Assembly (NCBI GenBank): GCA_025362355.1
Contig: JANYGT010000003.1
Location: 1-40,336, forward strand
From: Lacisediminihabitans sp.
GTDB taxonomy: Bacteria; Actinomycetota; Actinomycetes; Actinomycetales; Microbacteriaceae
Reading direction: 5' to 3'
DNA: 40,336 nt
Each line of letters begins with the position of its first letter. Position 1 is the stretch's first letter. This document shows, one piece after another, positions 16,203 to 25,817 of this stretch. Position numbers and translations under genes: made by a program. The notes under the pieces were generated by a model, which did no database searches, was not told where the DNA came from, and worked only from the letters and a program-made list of their open reading frames with translations.

Positions 16203-16212
16203 TGGTGCGGGC

Positions 16213-16911
16213 ATGCGAGCAAGTGATCGGGCCTACCGCGCCCTGCGTACCGAGATCCTCGAGGGTGAGCTTCCCGCCGGTACGGTGCTCGCCGAGGTCG
16301 AGCAGTCCCTGCGTCTCGGTGTCTCCCGCACCCCGCTGAGGGAGGCGCTCGCCCGGCTCTCCTCCGAAGCGCTCGTCAGTACTCACTCCGGTCGCGGGGT
16401 GGTCGTCACCGATGTCTCGATCGAGCGCGTGAACGAACTGTTCGAGGTGCGCCAGGCGCTCGAGGAACAGGCAGCGAGACTGGCTGCTCGTCGCCGCGAT
16501 CCGGCGGTCTTCGAGGCACTGCAGATCGAGTTTCGGCGTGCGCACGAGCTGCTCGAAAACGGAGAGAGCGGCCTTCGCGAGTATTACGAACTCGTCGCGC
16601 GACTCGACGAGGCGATCGACAGCGCCGTGCGGAACGAGTTCCTGGTGTCGACACTTGCCGGCGTTCGCACTCATATCGCGCGCATCCGCAGGCTGTCGGC
16701 AGACAATCCGGAGCGGCTTCGTGAGGCGGCGAGGGAACACCTCACGATCGTGGACGCGATCGTCGACGGATCCGAATCCCTCGCGGCTCACGCGACCCAG
16801 CTTCACCTCTATCGCAGTCTGAGGAACATCACCGAATCACTCAGCACCCAATCACTCAGCACCGAATCACTCAGCACCGAGTCATTCACCACCCAGGTTA
16901 GGACGCCATGA
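16213..16911 (+). CDS. GntR-family (FCD) regulator of the methylcitrate operon
   Basis: The 232-aa protein has an N-terminal winged helix ([26 protein letters not shown] ... [21 protein letters not shown]) and a C-terminal FCD ligand-binding domain ([36 protein letters not shown]). It overlaps prpD by ATGA, so it is the first gene of the operon it presumably controls. ATG 16213 follows the tandem operators; an earlier in-frame start (16165) would translate the operators themselves. The last 20 or so residues come from four 15-bp repeats ([E/Q]SLST units), giving a hydrophilic tail not expected in the family. Confidence 0.92.
   Translation: MRASDRAYRALRTEILEGELPAGTVLAEVEQSLRLGVSRTPLREALARLSSEALVSTHSGRGVVVTDVSIERVNELFEVRQALEEQAARLAARRRDPAVFEALQIEFRRAHELLENGESGLREYYELVARLDEAIDSAVRNEFLVSTLAGVRTHIARIRRLSADNPERLREAAREHLTIVDAIVDGSESLAAHATQLHLYRSLRNITESLSTQSLSTESLSTESFTTQVRTP
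16834..16893 (+). repeat. Four in-frame 15-bp tandem repeats at the GntR C-terminus
   Basis: Units at 16834, 16849, 16864 and 16879. The first three differ only in the first base (GAATCACTCAGCACC or CAATCACTCAGCACC); the fourth, GAGTCATTCACCACC, is diverged. They encode [15 protein letters not shown] and ESFTT, ending 15 bp before the prpD ATG. Confidence 0.92.
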
Positions 16912-18407
16912 AACTGCAGCATGTTCGCGTATACAAGAGCGACGAGACCCTCGCCCGCGAAGACCAGCTCGCCTGGAAGATCGCCGAGGTCGCGGCAGAC
17001 CCCGTCGCCGTCACCCCCGAGGTGACCGAGATGGTGATCAACCGGATGATCGACAACGCCGCGGTCGCCGCCGCATCCATCACGCGCGGGCCCGCGATCG
17101 CCGCGCGGTCGCAGGCGGAGTCGCACCCGGCGACGCCCGGTTCGACGGTCTTCGGTGTCGACGGGCACTTCAGCCCGGAGTGGGCGGCCTGGGCCAACGG
17201 CGTCGCCGTGCGCGAACTCGACTACCACGACACATTCCTCGCAGCTGAATACTCGCACCCCGGCGACAACATCCCACCGATCCTGGCCGTCGCGCAGCAC
17301 GCGAAGAAGTCAGGTGCCGACCTCGTTCGCGGCATTGCGACCGGCTACGAGATCCAGGTCGATCTGGTGAAGGCGATCAGCCTGCACGCGCACAAGATCG
17401 ACCACGTCGCCCACCTCGGCCCGTCGGCCGCGGCAGGAATCGGAACACTGCTCGGACTCCCGGTCGAGACGATCTTCCAGGCCATCGGCCAGGCACTACA
17501 CACGACGACAGCGACCCGCCAATCGCGCAAGGGCGAGATCTCGACCTGGAAGGCCCATGCGCCGGCCTTCGCCGGAAAGATGGCCGTCGAATCCGTCGAT
17601 CGCGCCATGCGTGGGCAGACGAGTCCGACGCCGATCTACGAGGGCGAAGACGGCGTGATCGCGTGGCTGCTCGACGGACCGGATGCGAGCTACGACGTGC
17701 CGCTTCCCGAGAAGGGCGAGGCGAAGCGGGCCATCCTCGACACCTATACGAAGGAACATTCGGCCGAATATCAGGCCCAGGCGTGGATCGATATGGCCCG
17801 CAAGCTGCACAACGAGCATCCTGAGGTGACGGCCGAGAGCGTGAAGTCCATCGTCATCCACACCTCGCACCACACGCACTTCGTCATCGGTTCGGGAGCG
17901 AATGATCCGCAGAAGTACGACCCGAAGGCGAGCCGCGAGACGCTCGACCACTCTGTTCCGTACATCTTCACCGTGGCGCTTCAGGACGGCGAATGGGACC
18001 ACCAGAAGTCGTACTCACCGGAGCGCGCCGGACGCGCCGACACCGTGACGCTGTGGAACAAAGTCACGACGGAGGAAGACGCCGAGTGGACACGCCGCTA
18101 TCACTCCAACGATCCGGCAGAGAAGGCATTCGGCGGTCGCGTCGAGATCGAGCTGAACGACGGAACGCGGATCGTCGACGAGATCGCCGTCGCAGACGCC
18201 CATCCGCTCGGAGCACGTCCGTTCGCCCGAGCCGACTACATCCGTAAATTCCGGATGCTGGCCGCCCCCGTGCTCGAGGAGGCCGAGATCGAGCGCTTCC
18301 TCGCGCTCGTGCAACGACTCCCCGAACTCACCGCCGACGAACTCGACGGCCTCAACATCGTCGCCAAATCCGGAGTGCTCGGCGCCGGCCCGAAGGGACT
18401 CTTCTGA
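16908..18407 (+). CDS. prpD: 2-methylcitrate dehydratase PrpD
   Basis: The 499-aa MmgE/PrpD-family enzyme dehydrates 2-methylcitrate to 2-methyl-cis-aconitate in the propionyl-CoA methylcitrate cycle. Family features include the helical N-terminal domain ([16 protein letters not shown]), [43 protein letters not shown] and the [25 protein letters not shown] region. Length is normal. Its ATG overlaps the gntR stop (ATGA), and its stop shares a base with the prpB ATG. Codons 8-9 contain a GTATAC core (16929-16934), half of the upstream operator motif, which may be coincidental. Confidence 0.96.
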   Translation: MKLQHVRVYKSDETLAREDQLAWKIAEVAADPVAVTPEVTEMVINRMIDNAAVAAASITRGPAIAARSQAESHPATPGSTVFGVDGHFSPEWAAWANGVAVRELDYHDTFLAAEYSHPGDNIPPILAVAQHAKKSGADLVRGIATGYEIQVDLVKAISLHAHKIDHVAHLGPSAAAGIGTLLGLPVETIFQAIGQALHTTTATRQSRKGEISTWKAHAPAFAGKMAVESVDRAMRGQTSPTPIYEGEDGVIAWLLDGPDASYDVPLPEKGEAKRAILDTYTKEHSAEYQAQAWIDMARKLHNEHPEVTAESVKSIVIHTSHHTHFVIGSGANDPQKYDPKASRETLDHSVPYIFTVALQDGEWDHQKSYSPERAGRADTVTLWNKVTTEEDAEWTRRYHSNDPAEKAFGGRVEIELNDGTRIVDEIAVADAHPLGARPFARADYIRKFRMLAAPVLEEAEIERFLALVQRLPELTADELDGLNIVAKSGVLGAGPKGLF

Positions 18408-19300
18408 TGCTGTACACCACGACGACCCCCGCCGAGAAGCGCGCGAACCTCCGCGCCGCGCTCGCGACCGGCAAGCTCCTGCGCTTCCCGGGGGCGTTCA
18501 ACCCGCTGAGCGCGAAGCTCATCCAGGATCGCGGCTTCGAGGGCGTCTACATCTCCGGCGCGGTGATCGCCGCCGACCTCGGACTGCCCGACATCGGCCT
18601 GACGACGCTGACCGAGGTCGCCGGGCGCGGGCAGCAGATCAGTCGCATGACCGAGCTGCCGACGCTGATCGACGCCGACACCGGGTTCGGCGAGCCGATG
18701 AACGTCGCCCGAACGGTGCAGTCGCTCGAGGATGCCGGCGTCGCCGGGCTCCACATCGAAGACCAGGTCAATCCGAAGCGCTGCGGTCACCTCGACGGCA
18801 AGGCCGTGGTCGACGGCGAGACGGCGACCAAGCGCATCCGGGCTGCGGTGGATGCGCGCCGCGACCCGAACCTGCTGATCATGGCACGCACCGACATCCG
18901 TGCCGTCGATGGCATGGCCGCCGCGATCGACCGCGCGAAGGCGCTCGTCGACGCCGGCGCCGACGCCATCTTCCCGGAGGCGATGGCCGACCTGTCGGAG
19001 TTCGAGGCGATCCGGAAGGCGGTGGATGTTCCGATCCTCGCCAACATGACCGAGTTCGGGAAGAGCGAGCTCTTCACCAACGAGCAGCTCGCCGGCGTCG
19101 GAATCAACATCGTGATCTACCCGGTCAGCCTGCTGCGGATCGCGATGGGTGCGGCCGAGCGCGGACTCGATACGATCATCCGCGAAGGGTCGCTGAACTC
19201 GGAGGTCGCCGGCATGCAGACACGCGCACGGCTCTACGAACTGCTCGACTACGAGGCCTACAACTCGTTCGACTCGTCCGTCTTCAATTTCACCCTCTAG
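18407..19300 (+). CDS. prpB: Methylisocitrate lyase PrpB
   Basis: The 297-aa isocitrate-lyase/PEP-mutase family enzyme cleaves 2-methylisocitrate to succinate and pyruvate. The catalytic loop is KRCGH (Cys126). The Mg2+/substrate-binding region includes TLIDADTGFGEP and HIEDQVNPKRCGH, and the late NMTEFGKSELFTNEQLAGVGINIVIYPVSLLR segment is typical. It starts within the prpD stop (TGATG), showing tight coupling. It is followed 27 bp later by prpC. Confidence 0.97.
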   Translation: MLYTTTTPAEKRANLRAALATGKLLRFPGAFNPLSAKLIQDRGFEGVYISGAVIAADLGLPDIGLTTLTEVAGRGQQISRMTELPTLIDADTGFGEPMNVARTVQSLEDAGVAGLHIEDQVNPKRCGHLDGKAVVDGETATKRIRAAVDARRDPNLLIMARTDIRAVDGMAAAIDRAKALVDAGADAIFPEAMADLSEFEAIRKAVDVPILANMTEFGKSELFTNEQLAGVGINIVIYPVSLLRIAMGAAERGLDTIIREGSLNSEVAGMQTRARLYELLDYEAYNSFDSSVFNFTL

Positions 19301-19327
19301 CGCTTTCGATGAGAACAGGAGCTCACC

Positions 19328-20455
19328 ATGACTGATCCAGACATCCGGAAGGGACTCGCGGGGGTCGTCGTCGACTACACCGCGGTCTCGAAGGTCAATC
19401 CCGACACGAACTCGCTGCTCTATCGCGGGTATCCGGTGCAGGAGCTCGCGGCGAACTGCTCGTTCGAGCAGGTCGCGTACCTGCTCTGGAATGGCGAGCT
19501 GCCGAACGAGACCCAGCTCGCCGAGTTCGAGAAGCTCGAGCGTTCGCAGCGCTCGCTCGACGCGAACGTTAAGCGGGTCATCGACGACCTGCCGCTGACG
19601 GCGCATCCGATGGACATCGTGCGTACCGCGGTGAGCGTCATCGGGGCGAGCGATCCGGATGCCGCCGACGCCAGCCCGGCGGCCAACCTGAAGAAGTCGA
19701 TCTCCCTCCTCGCGAAGCTGCCGGCGATCGTGTCGTACGACCAGCGTCGGCGGCGCGGGCAGCAGCTCGTCGAGCCGCGAAACGATCTCGGCTACAGCGC
19801 GAACTTCCTGTACATGACGTTCGGTGATGTGCCGGATGTCGTGGTCGTCGACGCCTTCGACGTGTCGATGATCCTCTACGCGGAGCACTCGTTCAACGCG
19901 TCGACGTTCACCGCCCGCGTCATCACGTCGACCCTCGCCGACCTCTACTCCGCGGTCGTCGGTGGCATCGGCGCGCTGAAGGGTCCGCTTCACGGCGGGG
20001 CGAACGAGGCCGTCATGCATGTCTTCGACGAGATCGTCACGGCGGACAGGGCTGAGCAGTGGCTCGAGACCGCGCTCGCCGAGAAGCGCAAGATCATGGG
20101 CTTCGGCCACCGCGTCTACAAGAACGGCGACTCCCGGGTTCCGACGATGAAGGCCGCGCTCGACACCCTCATCGAGCGCTACCAGCGCCAGGACATGCTC
20201 GACCTCTACGACGCGCTCGAGTCGGCGATGGGCGAGGCGAAGAACATCAAACCGAACCTCGACTATCCATCCGGCCCGGCGTACAACCTCATCGGTTTCG
20301 ATACCGAGATGTTCACTCCGCTCTTCGTCGCGGCGCGCATCACCGGGTGGACAGCCCACATCATGGAGCAGCTCGCGTCGAACGCGCTGATCCGTCCGCT
20401 GAGCCTGTACAACGGTGTCGACGAGCGCCACCTGCCGGCGACGGTTGCCGGCTAG
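19328..20455 (+). CDS. prpC: 2-methylcitrate synthase PrpC
   Basis: The 375-aa citrate-synthase-family enzyme condenses propionyl-CoA and oxaloacetate. Catalytic residues appear in the usual order: His222 in GPLHGGANE, His261 in MGFGHRVYK and Asp312 in PNLDYPSGP. Its short form, with the MTDPDIRKGLAGVVVDYTAVSKV start, fits 2-methylcitrate synthase (type I short citrate synthase). AACAGGAGCTCACC gives a clear ribosome site. It is the last gene of the operon; a family A palindrome starts 8 bp after the stop. Confidence 0.95.
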   Translation: MTDPDIRKGLAGVVVDYTAVSKVNPDTNSLLYRGYPVQELAANCSFEQVAYLLWNGELPNETQLAEFEKLERSQRSLDANVKRVIDDLPLTAHPMDIVRTAVSVIGASDPDAADASPAANLKKSISLLAKLPAIVSYDQRRRRGQQLVEPRNDLGYSANFLYMTFGDVPDVVVVDAFDVSMILYAEHSFNASTFTARVITSTLADLYSAVVGGIGALKGPLHGGANEAVMHVFDEIVTADRAEQWLETALAEKRKIMGFGHRVYKNGDSRVPTMKAALDTLIERYQRQDMLDLYDALESAMGEAKNIKPNLDYPSGPAYNLIGFDTEMFTPLFVAARITGWTAHIMEQLASNALIRPLSLYNGVDERHLPATVAG

Positions 20456-20462
20456 GAGGCAT

Positions 20463-20558
20463 CCACCCGGTCCGAAAACGCAGGAGAATCTGCCATTTTC
20501 CAGCAAAAGAGGCACTTTTTGCTCGAAATCCCGAGATACTCCTGCGTTTTCGGGTGGG
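20463..20558. repeat. Long palindromic element, family A copy 2
   Basis: A 96-bp imperfect inverted repeat between convergent prpC and the UlaG-like gene. Outer arms CCACCC/GGGTGG, then GAAAACGCAGGAG/CTCCTGCGTTTTC, a partly paired middle and inner AGCAAAA/TTTTGCT closing on an approximately 8-nt loop. It shares a 19/19 block and a 28/29 block with copy 1 at 930-1029. It may act as a bidirectional terminator here, although no terminal T-tract follows the outer stem. Confidence 0.85.
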
Positions 20559-20572
20559 CGCACGCGGGGTGA

Positions 20573-21325
20573 TCAGGCGAGCTCGACCCGCTCGCCGCGC
20601 GGGGTCGCGATCAGCAGCCCGGAGCCCGCGAAGGCGGCCTCGAGGTCGGCGGCGTTCTCGTTGAAGTGGGTCCAGTCCTCGGTGTGGAGGCCGACCACCC
20701 GCTTCGCCTGGAGAGCGGATGCGGCGGCCACGGCATCCGCTGACGTGAGGGTGAGGGCGGCGTCGATGTCGGCGACTCGCGCGGCCCCCGCGAACAGGAT
20801 GGCGACATCCACCGGCGCGAAGCGATCCGCGATCTGCCGCACAAGCGGCACCGACGCGTTGTCGCCACTGACATAGATCGTCGGCTCGCCGTCGGCCTCG
20901 AGCACGAAGCCGGTCACCGAGCCGACGAGTGGCTCGGATCCGGGTGGTCCGTGCAGCGCCGGCACCGCCGTGACGGTGATGTGACGGAAGTCGTGGATCT
21001 CCCAGTTGTCGAGACCGATCACCGTTCCGCCGAAGAGTTCGCTCGCCGCGGTCAGCGTGCTGAGGGTCGGGATGCCCTGCGCGATCAGTTCGAGCCCCTC
21101 CCAGTCGAGGTTGTCTTTGTGACCGTGATGCGAGAGCAGGATGAGGTCGACAGTGCCGAGTTCATCGCGGCCGAGAGCGGGCCCGGCCGTCTTCACGAGG
21201 GTGGTCTCCTCTGGATCCTCGTAGGTCTGCGGCGCGTCGAATGTCGGGTCTGTGATGATGCGCAGGCCGGCATATTCGATGAGGGCGGTTGGTCCGCCGA
21301 TCCAGGTGATGGCTGTCGTAGGCAC
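20573..21325 (-). CDS. UlaG-like MBL-fold metal-dependent hydrolase
   Basis: The 250-aa protein starts (GTG) [29 protein letters not shown], typical of the UlaG/YfiQ branch of metallo-beta-lactamase-fold enzymes. The metal motif appears as [10 protein letters not shown], close to HxHxDxLD. Later ligand regions are PALHGPP, YVSGDN and [10 protein letters not shown]. The substrate is unknown; lactonase or phosphodiester hydrolase activity is possible. The GTG at 21325 lies 6 nt after a TAGGCT hexamer, suggesting a leaderless mRNA. It is divergent from the DUF255 gene with only 36 bp between starts. Confidence 0.88.
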   Translation of the reverse strand: MPTTAITWIGGPTALIEYAGLRIITDPTFDAPQTYEDPEETTLVKTAGPALGRDELGTVDLILLSHHGHKDNLDWEGLELIAQGIPTLSTLTAASELFGGTVIGLDNWEIHDFRHITVTAVPALHGPPGSEPLVGSVTGFVLEADGEPTIYVSGDNASVPLVRQIADRFAPVDVAILFAGAARVADIDAALTLTSADAVAAASALQAKRVVGLHTEDWTHFNENAADLEAAFAGSGLLIATPRGERVELA

Positions 21326-21331
21326 ACTGCG

Positions 21332-21337
21332 AGCCTA
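21332..21337 (-). promoter_or_regulatory. -10 element for a leaderless UlaG-like gene
   Basis: The minus strand reads TAGGCT, then 6 nt, then the GTG start codon; no Shine-Dalgarno is present. Confidence 0.5.
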
Positions 21338-21349
21338 CGCCGGGGTCTT

Positions 21350-21355
21350 TACGCT
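21350..21355 (+). promoter_or_regulatory. -10 element for a leaderless DUF255 gene
   Basis: TACGCT, then 6 nt, then ATG 21362. It faces away from the opposing TAGGCT element 12 bp away, so the two promoters overlap. Confidence 0.5.
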
Positions 21356-21361
21356 TGGTGC

Positions 21362-23185
21362 ATGCCGAACCGCCTCACCGACGCCGTCAGCCCGTACCTG
21401 CGATCGCACGCCGACAATCCGGTCGACTGGTTTCCGTGGGGTGAGGAGGCCTTCGCCGAGGCCGCGCGGCGTGACGTGCCAGTGCTCGTGTCGATCGGCT
21501 ACTCGACCTGTCACTGGTGCCACGTGATGGCCCGCGAGACGTTCAGCGACCCCGAGCTCGCCGGGTATCTGAATGCGAATTTCATCAGCATCAAGGTCGA
21601 TCGGGAGGAGCATCCGGATGTCGACTCGAGCTACCTCGCCGCAGCCGGCGCGTTCACCGAGAACCTCGGCTGGCCGCTGAACGTGTTCGTCACCCCGCTC
21701 GGGAGGGCCTTCTTCGCCGGAACGTACTTTCCGCCGGAGCCGAGGGGTGGGCATCCGGCCTTCCGCCAGGTGCTCGACGCTGTGCTGGATGCCTGGACGA
21801 CCCGCCGAGCGCAGGTCGAAGACAGCGCCGCGAGGGTAGCCGAGGCACTCGCGGCGGGAGAATCGCGGCGGGAGACGGCACTTCCGCTCGAGTTCGACGG
21901 CGTCGTCGCCGAGCTGGTCGCCTACGAGGACCGCCAGTTCGGCGGCTTCGGCGGCGCCCCGAAGTTTCCGGTCGCCCCGGTACTGCTCTTTCTGCTGGCG
22001 CGCGCATCGGTCGGCGATGCGGAGGCCGGCGGGCTCGCCGAGCGCACGCTCGACGCCATGGCGGCGAGCGACCTGCGCGACCCCATCGAAGGCGGATTCT
22101 TCCGCTACGCGACGAAGAGCGACTGGAGCGATCCGCACTACGAGCGCATGCTCTACGACAACGCCCAGCTGCTGAAGGCCTACGCGCTGCGCGGGTCGTT
22201 CGAGGTCGCAGCGGGGATCGCATCCTTCCTGCTCACCGTGATGCGGCAGCCCGGCGGCGGCTTCGCGTCGGCGCAGGACAGCGAGAGCACCGTCGCCGGC
22301 GAACGCGTCGAGGGCGGCTACTACGCACTGGATGCGGCGGCCCGGGCATCCGAGACCCCGCCCGCACTCGACGCGAAGGTGCTCACCGGCTGGAACGGAC
22401 TCGCGATCGATGCGCTCGCGACCGCGGGATTCGTCGTCGGCCGGGAGGACTGGATCCGTGGCGCGCGTGACGCGGCCGACGCCCTGCTCGAACGGCATCT
22501 GCGGGCGGACGGCACGCTGATCCGCGCATCGATCGGGGAGCGGGAGTCCGCGGCATCCGCGACGCTCGAGGATTACGGGATGCTGGCCGCGGGGTTGCTC
22601 GCACTGGCGACGGCGTCGGGGGAGGTTGGGTACGCGGTCGCCGCGCGGTCGCTGGTGGAGGCGACGCTCGTCGGGGGAGCCTTCGTCGTGCCCGGCGGCG
22701 CCGACCCGGTGCTCGCCGCCCAGGGCCTCGTTCTCGCGAGCGATCCGTCGGAGGGCGCCTACCCGTCAGGGCTCAGCGCGCTGGCGGATGCGGCCAACCG
22801 CCTCCACCTGCTGACCGGCGACTCGACGTATCGCGAGGCGAGCATGCGTGCACTCGAGTCTGTCGCTGCGCTCGCCGTCCCGCGCCCGATCTCGTTCGGC
22901 GCAGCTCTCACCGTGATGTCGGAGCTCGCGAGCCCGGTCACCCAGCTGGTCATCGTCAGCGAAGACGCCGACTCGGAACTCGCCGCGATCGCGCGCCGCC
23001 GGCACGTCTCCGGCGGGATGTCGACCGTCGTCACGCGGGCACAGTCCGCAGCGTTCGAAGCGGCGGGGTTCGAGCTCTTCGCCGGTCGCGCGCGGGAGGG
23101 CGCCTGGTTCTGCGAGGACTTCGTCTGCCGGTTGCCGGTCACGACCGCCGCGGCCCTTGCGGAGGTGATGCGCCAGAGGGCGTGA
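21362..23185 (+). CDS. DUF255 thioredoxin-like protein (YyaL/SSP411 family)
   Basis: The 607-aa protein starts [31 protein letters not shown], a signature of the family. It has a thioredoxin-like N-terminal domain with CHWCH (Cys50, Cys53) and a six-hairpin/(alpha/alpha)6 C-terminal part ([31 protein letters not shown]). The family's reaction is not established; N-acylglucosamine epimerase-like folds and redox roles have been proposed. It is somewhat shorter than the usual 650-700 aa. The ATG is 6 nt from a -10-like hexamer, and a longer in-frame upstream extension overlaps the divergent gene and is rejected. Its TGA and the stop of the next convergent gene lie in one 12-bp palindrome (23183-23194). 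Confidence 0.92.
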   Translation: MPNRLTDAVSPYLRSHADNPVDWFPWGEEAFAEAARRDVPVLVSIGYSTCHWCHVMARETFSDPELAGYLNANFISIKVDREEHPDVDSSYLAAAGAFTENLGWPLNVFVTPLGRAFFAGTYFPPEPRGGHPAFRQVLDAVLDAWTTRRAQVEDSAARVAEALAAGESRRETALPLEFDGVVAELVAYEDRQFGGFGGAPKFPVAPVLLFLLARASVGDAEAGGLAERTLDAMAASDLRDPIEGGFFRYATKSDWSDPHYERMLYDNAQLLKAYALRGSFEVAAGIASFLLTVMRQPGGGFASAQDSESTVAGERVEGGYYALDAAARASETPPALDAKVLTGWNGLAIDALATAGFVVGREDWIRGARDAADALLERHLRADGTLIRASIGERESAASATLEDYGMLAAGLLALATASGEVGYAVAARSLVEATLVGGAFVVPGGADPVLAAQGLVLASDPSEGAYPSGLSALADAANRLHLLTGDSTYREASMRALESVAALAVPRPISFGAALTVMSELASPVTQLVIVSEDADSELAAIARRRHVSGGMSTVVTRAQSAAFEAAGFELFAGRAREGAWFCEDFVCRLPVTTAAALAEVMRQRA

Positions 23186-23191
23186 GCGCGC

Positions 23192-23809
23192 TCAGCCCTG
23201 TCGGCTCGAGGTGGTCAGGCGTGCGGCATCCGCGATCCGTCCGGGGCGCTGCACGGCGAATACCAGCGCGGCGAACCCGACGGCGAGGCAGACCTGGCCA
23301 AGCACTCCGAACGGAAAGTAGATGTGGTACTTGAGGAAGAGCACGGCGCCGACGATCACGAGGGCCGTTCCGGGGAGCGAGCTGAAGCCGACGCGGCGGA
23401 ACAGGGCGAGGCCCACGACCGCTCCGACCGCGATGAGGGCGACGCTGCCGATGAAGCCCAGATTGCGTCCGAGGTCGTACATCACGCCGATGCCGGACGC
23501 GGCGCCCATCCCGTCGAGCTTCAGACCACCGGCGCCGATCCCGGCGAGCACGTCGAGCGCGGAGTAGAAGACGGCATAAACGAACCCGAGGATGGCGGTG
23601 AGCCAGCTGACGAAGGCGTCATGGCCGCGCACGACCAGCCACGGCGCGAACCCGACGAGGGGCACTATCGGCAGGATCGCGATGTGCAGGTTGCGCCAGT
23701 ACTCGGCGTTCTGCGCGGTGAGGTGTTGCGGATGCGTCACGCCGACGGCCGCGAGGATGAGTGCTGGAACGACCACGGCGACGTACAGCAGAATCTGGCG
23801 AGGCTTCAT
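23192..23809 (-). CDS. Small integral membrane protein of unknown function
   Basis: The 205-aa protein has about six hydrophobic spans: residues 7-24, 42-62 (with a break), 66-88, 112-133, 146-160 and 167-185, and short polar connections. It starts MKPRQILLYVAVVVPALIL. I recognise no catalytic motif or family. Its convergent neighbour ends 6 bp away. A TAGCAT hexamer lies 6 nt before the ATG, suggesting a leaderless transcript separate from the CoA-binding gene 31 bp upstream. Confidence 0.85.
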   Translation of the reverse strand: MKPRQILLYVAVVVPALILAAVGVTHPQHLTAQNAEYWRNLHIAILPIVPLVGFAPWLVVRGHDAFVSWLTAILGFVYAVFYSALDVLAGIGAGGLKLDGMGAASGIGVMYDLGRNLGFIGSVALIAVGAVVGLALFRRVGFSSLPGTALVIVGAVLFLKYHIYFPFGVLGQVCLAVGFAALVFAVQRPGRIADAARLTTSSRQG

Positions 23810-23815
23810 TCCGTC

Positions 23816-23821
23816 ATGCTA
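23816..23821 (-). promoter_or_regulatory. -10 element for a leaderless membrane-protein gene
   Basis: The minus strand reads TAGCAT, then GACGGA, then ATG 23809, with no ribosome-binding site between. Confidence 0.45.
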
Positions 23822-23840
23822 AGCGATCTCTGCTGCACCC

Positions 23841-24431
23841 TCACCGCACGGTTTTGCGCGCCGTGATCACCCCGGTGTCGAAGCCGAGGAGGTGGAGCCC
23901 GCCATGGAAGCGCGCGTGCTCGATCTTGATGCAACGGTCCATCACGACGGTGAGGCCTTTCGACTGGCCGTAGCGCGCGGCATCCTCGTTCCAGATGCCC
24001 AGCTGCATCCAGACGACCTTCGCGCCGATCGCGAGCACGTCGTCGATGACGGCCGGGATATCGCTCGACTTGCGGAAGACATCCACGATGTCGGGCACCT
24101 CCGGCAGCGACGCGAGGTCGGGGTAGGCCTTCTCGCCGAGGATCGTGTCGGCGTTCGGGTTCACGAAGTAGACGCGGTAGTCGCTCGAGGAGAGCAGGTA
24201 GGTTCCGACGAAGTAGCTCGAGCGCGCGGCATTCGGGGAGGCGCCGACGATCGCGACGGATTTCGCCCGACGAAGGATGCCGAGGCGCTCCTTCGCGGTC
24301 GGCCCGACCCAGGTGCGCTGCGAATTCAGCAGCTTGGCGAGCGGAGAGTCGGCGGGAAGCGCGCAACTCAGGCCGTTCGGCATGACGGTGATGTCAGGTG
24401 CGGTGATGGCGTTCGCGAGGGTGTCGGTCAT
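23841..24431 (-). CDS. CoA-binding (Rossmann) domain protein, YccU-like
   Basis: The 196-aa single-domain protein has the CoA-binding Rossmann pattern: SVAIVGASPNAARSSYFVGTYLL (nucleotide loop), YFVNPNADTILGEKAYPDL, VDIVDVFRKSSDIPAVIDD and MQLGIWNEDAA. The late MDRCIKIEH with a conserved Cys is typical of the stand-alone group. It starts 2 bp after the metY stop with GAAGGA upstream, so it is in one operon with metY. Stand-alone CoA-binding proteins commonly sit next to O-acylhomoserine sulfhydrylase genes, suggesting a link to methionine or acyl-CoA metabolism, but the exact role is unknown. Confidence 0.9.
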   Translation of the reverse strand: MTDTLANAITAPDITVMPNGLSCALPADSPLAKLLNSQRTWVGPTAKERLGILRRAKSVAIVGASPNAARSSYFVGTYLLSSSDYRVYFVNPNADTILGEKAYPDLASLPEVPDIVDVFRKSSDIPAVIDDVLAIGAKVVWMQLGIWNEDAARYGQSKGLTVVMDRCIKIEHARFHGGLHLLGFDTGVITARKTVR

Positions 24432-24433
24432 GG

Positions 24434-25753
24434 TCAGTCCTTCGTCGCCGCGGTCAATGCCTGGTCGAGGTCGTAAACAATGTCGTCGGGGTCTTCTATT
24501 CCGACGCTGATACGCACGAGTCCCGGCAGCACGCCGGCATCCACCAGTTGCTGCTCGTTCAGCTGCGCGTGGGTGGTCGAGGCCGGATGGATGACGAGGG
24601 TCTTCGCGTCACCGATGTTGGCGAGGTGGCTGGCGAGATCCACCGACTCGATGAACTTCTGACCCACCTCGCGCCCCCCGCGCACACCGAAACTGAAGAC
24701 GGCGCCCGGCCCCTTCGGCAGATACTTCAGAGCACGGTCGAAGTGTGGATGACTCGGCAGCCCAGCCCAGTTCACGAACTCTATGCGCGGGTCGGCCTCC
24801 AACCACTCCGCGACGATTCGCGCATTGTCGACGTGCGCCTGAAGCCGGAACGGGAGGGTCTCGACGCCCTGCGCGAGCAGCCAGGCCGAGTGCGGCGAGA
24901 GTGCGGGCCCGATGTCGCGCAGCTGCTCGGCACGGAGGCGGGTGAGGAAGGCGTACTCGCCGAAGTTGCCGTGCCAGTTGAGTCCGCCATAGGACGGCAC
25001 CGGCTGGTCGAACAGCGGGAAGTGCTCGTTCGCCCAGTGGAAGCGGCCCGACTCGACGACCACCCCGCCGAGCGTCGTGCCGTGGCCGCCGAGGAACTTG
25101 GTGGCGGAGTGCACGACGACATCAGCTCCCCATTCGATCGGGCGGATCAGGTACGGCGTCGCGATCGTCGAGTCGATGATCAGCGGGATGTCGTGCGAGT
25201 GGGCGACCGCGGCGAGGCCCTCGATGTCGGCGACCTCCCCCGACGGGTTCGCGACGGTCTCGGCGAAGATCAGCTTGGTCCTGTCGGTGATGGCCGCGTC
25301 GTAGTCCATCGGATCGGATCCCTGCACGAACGTCGTCTCGACGCCGAACCGACGCAGCGTCACGTCGAGCTGGGTGATCGAGCCCCCGTAGAGGTTCGCG
25401 GAGGCGACGATGTGGTCCCCGGCTCCGGCGAGGGATGCGAAAGTGATGAACTGGGCGCTGAGACCGCTCGCGGTGGCGACGGCGCCGAGTCCGCCCTCGA
25501 GAGAGGCGATGCGCTCCTCGAACGATGCGACGGTGGGGTTGCCGAGCCGGCTGTAGATGTTGCCGTACTTCTGCAGGGCGAAGCGGGCCGCGGCATCCTG
25601 GGTGTCATCGAAGACGAACGCGGTCGTCTGGTAGATCGGGAGTGCGCGGGCGCCGGTCACCGCATCCGGGATGTTGCCGGCATGGATCGCGCGCGTACGG
25701 AATCCCCACTCGCGATCTGCGCTGCCGTTGCCCGTACCGTCGCCATCAGCCAT
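24434..25753 (-). CDS. metY: O-acetylhomoserine sulfhydrylase / aminocarboxypropyltransferase MetY
   Basis: The 439-aa PLP enzyme of the Cys/Met-metabolism family makes homocysteine from O-acetylhomoserine and sulfide. Visible motifs are [38 protein letters not shown] and the PLP-lysine segment [11 protein letters not shown] (Lys219). The [10 protein letters not shown] start at 25753 is chosen; the open frame continues upstream through a low-complexity Ser/Arg stretch that is antisense to the Pmt gene's C-terminus and is not plausible. Length is normal for MetY. It forms an operon with the CoA-binding gene. Confidence 0.95.
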   Translation of the reverse strand: MADGDGTGNGSADREWGFRTRAIHAGNIPDAVTGARALPIYQTTAFVFDDTQDAAARFALQKYGNIYSRLGNPTVASFEERIASLEGGLGAVATASGLSAQFITFASLAGAGDHIVASANLYGGSITQLDVTLRRFGVETTFVQGSDPMDYDAAITDRTKLIFAETVANPSGEVADIEGLAAVAHSHDIPLIIDSTIATPYLIRPIEWGADVVVHSATKFLGGHGTTLGGVVVESGRFHWANEHFPLFDQPVPSYGGLNWHGNFGEYAFLTRLRAEQLRDIGPALSPHSAWLLAQGVETLPFRLQAHVDNARIVAEWLEADPRIEFVNWAGLPSHPHFDRALKYLPKGPGAVFSFGVRGGREVGQKFIESVDLASHLANIGDAKTLVIHPASTTHAQLNEQQLVDAGVLPGLVRISVGIEDPDDIVYDLDQALTAATKD

Positions 25754-25771
25754 AGGTTTCACGGTACCCGA

Positions 25772-25798
25772 ACGCCCGGAGGCGGATGACCCGGGCGT
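25772..25798 (-). terminator. Possible terminator after the Pmt gene
   Basis: Perfect 8-bp arms ACGCCCGG/CCGGGCGT with an 11-nt loop, 20 bp beyond the Pmt stop. There is no T-tract, so assignment is tentative. Confidence 0.4.
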
Positions 25799-25817
25799 AA
25801 CAATCCGAGATACCGGC

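Noticed and set aside
16165-16212. Upstream start for the GntR regulator at 16165
   Set aside because: It would translate the tandem operators. The protein family begins at the [12 protein letters not shown] segment encoded from 16213.
18236-20563. 775-aa open frame antisense to prpB and prpC
   Set aside because: A shadow of strongly biased codons on the opposite strand. It crosses two well-supported genes and starts inside a palindrome.
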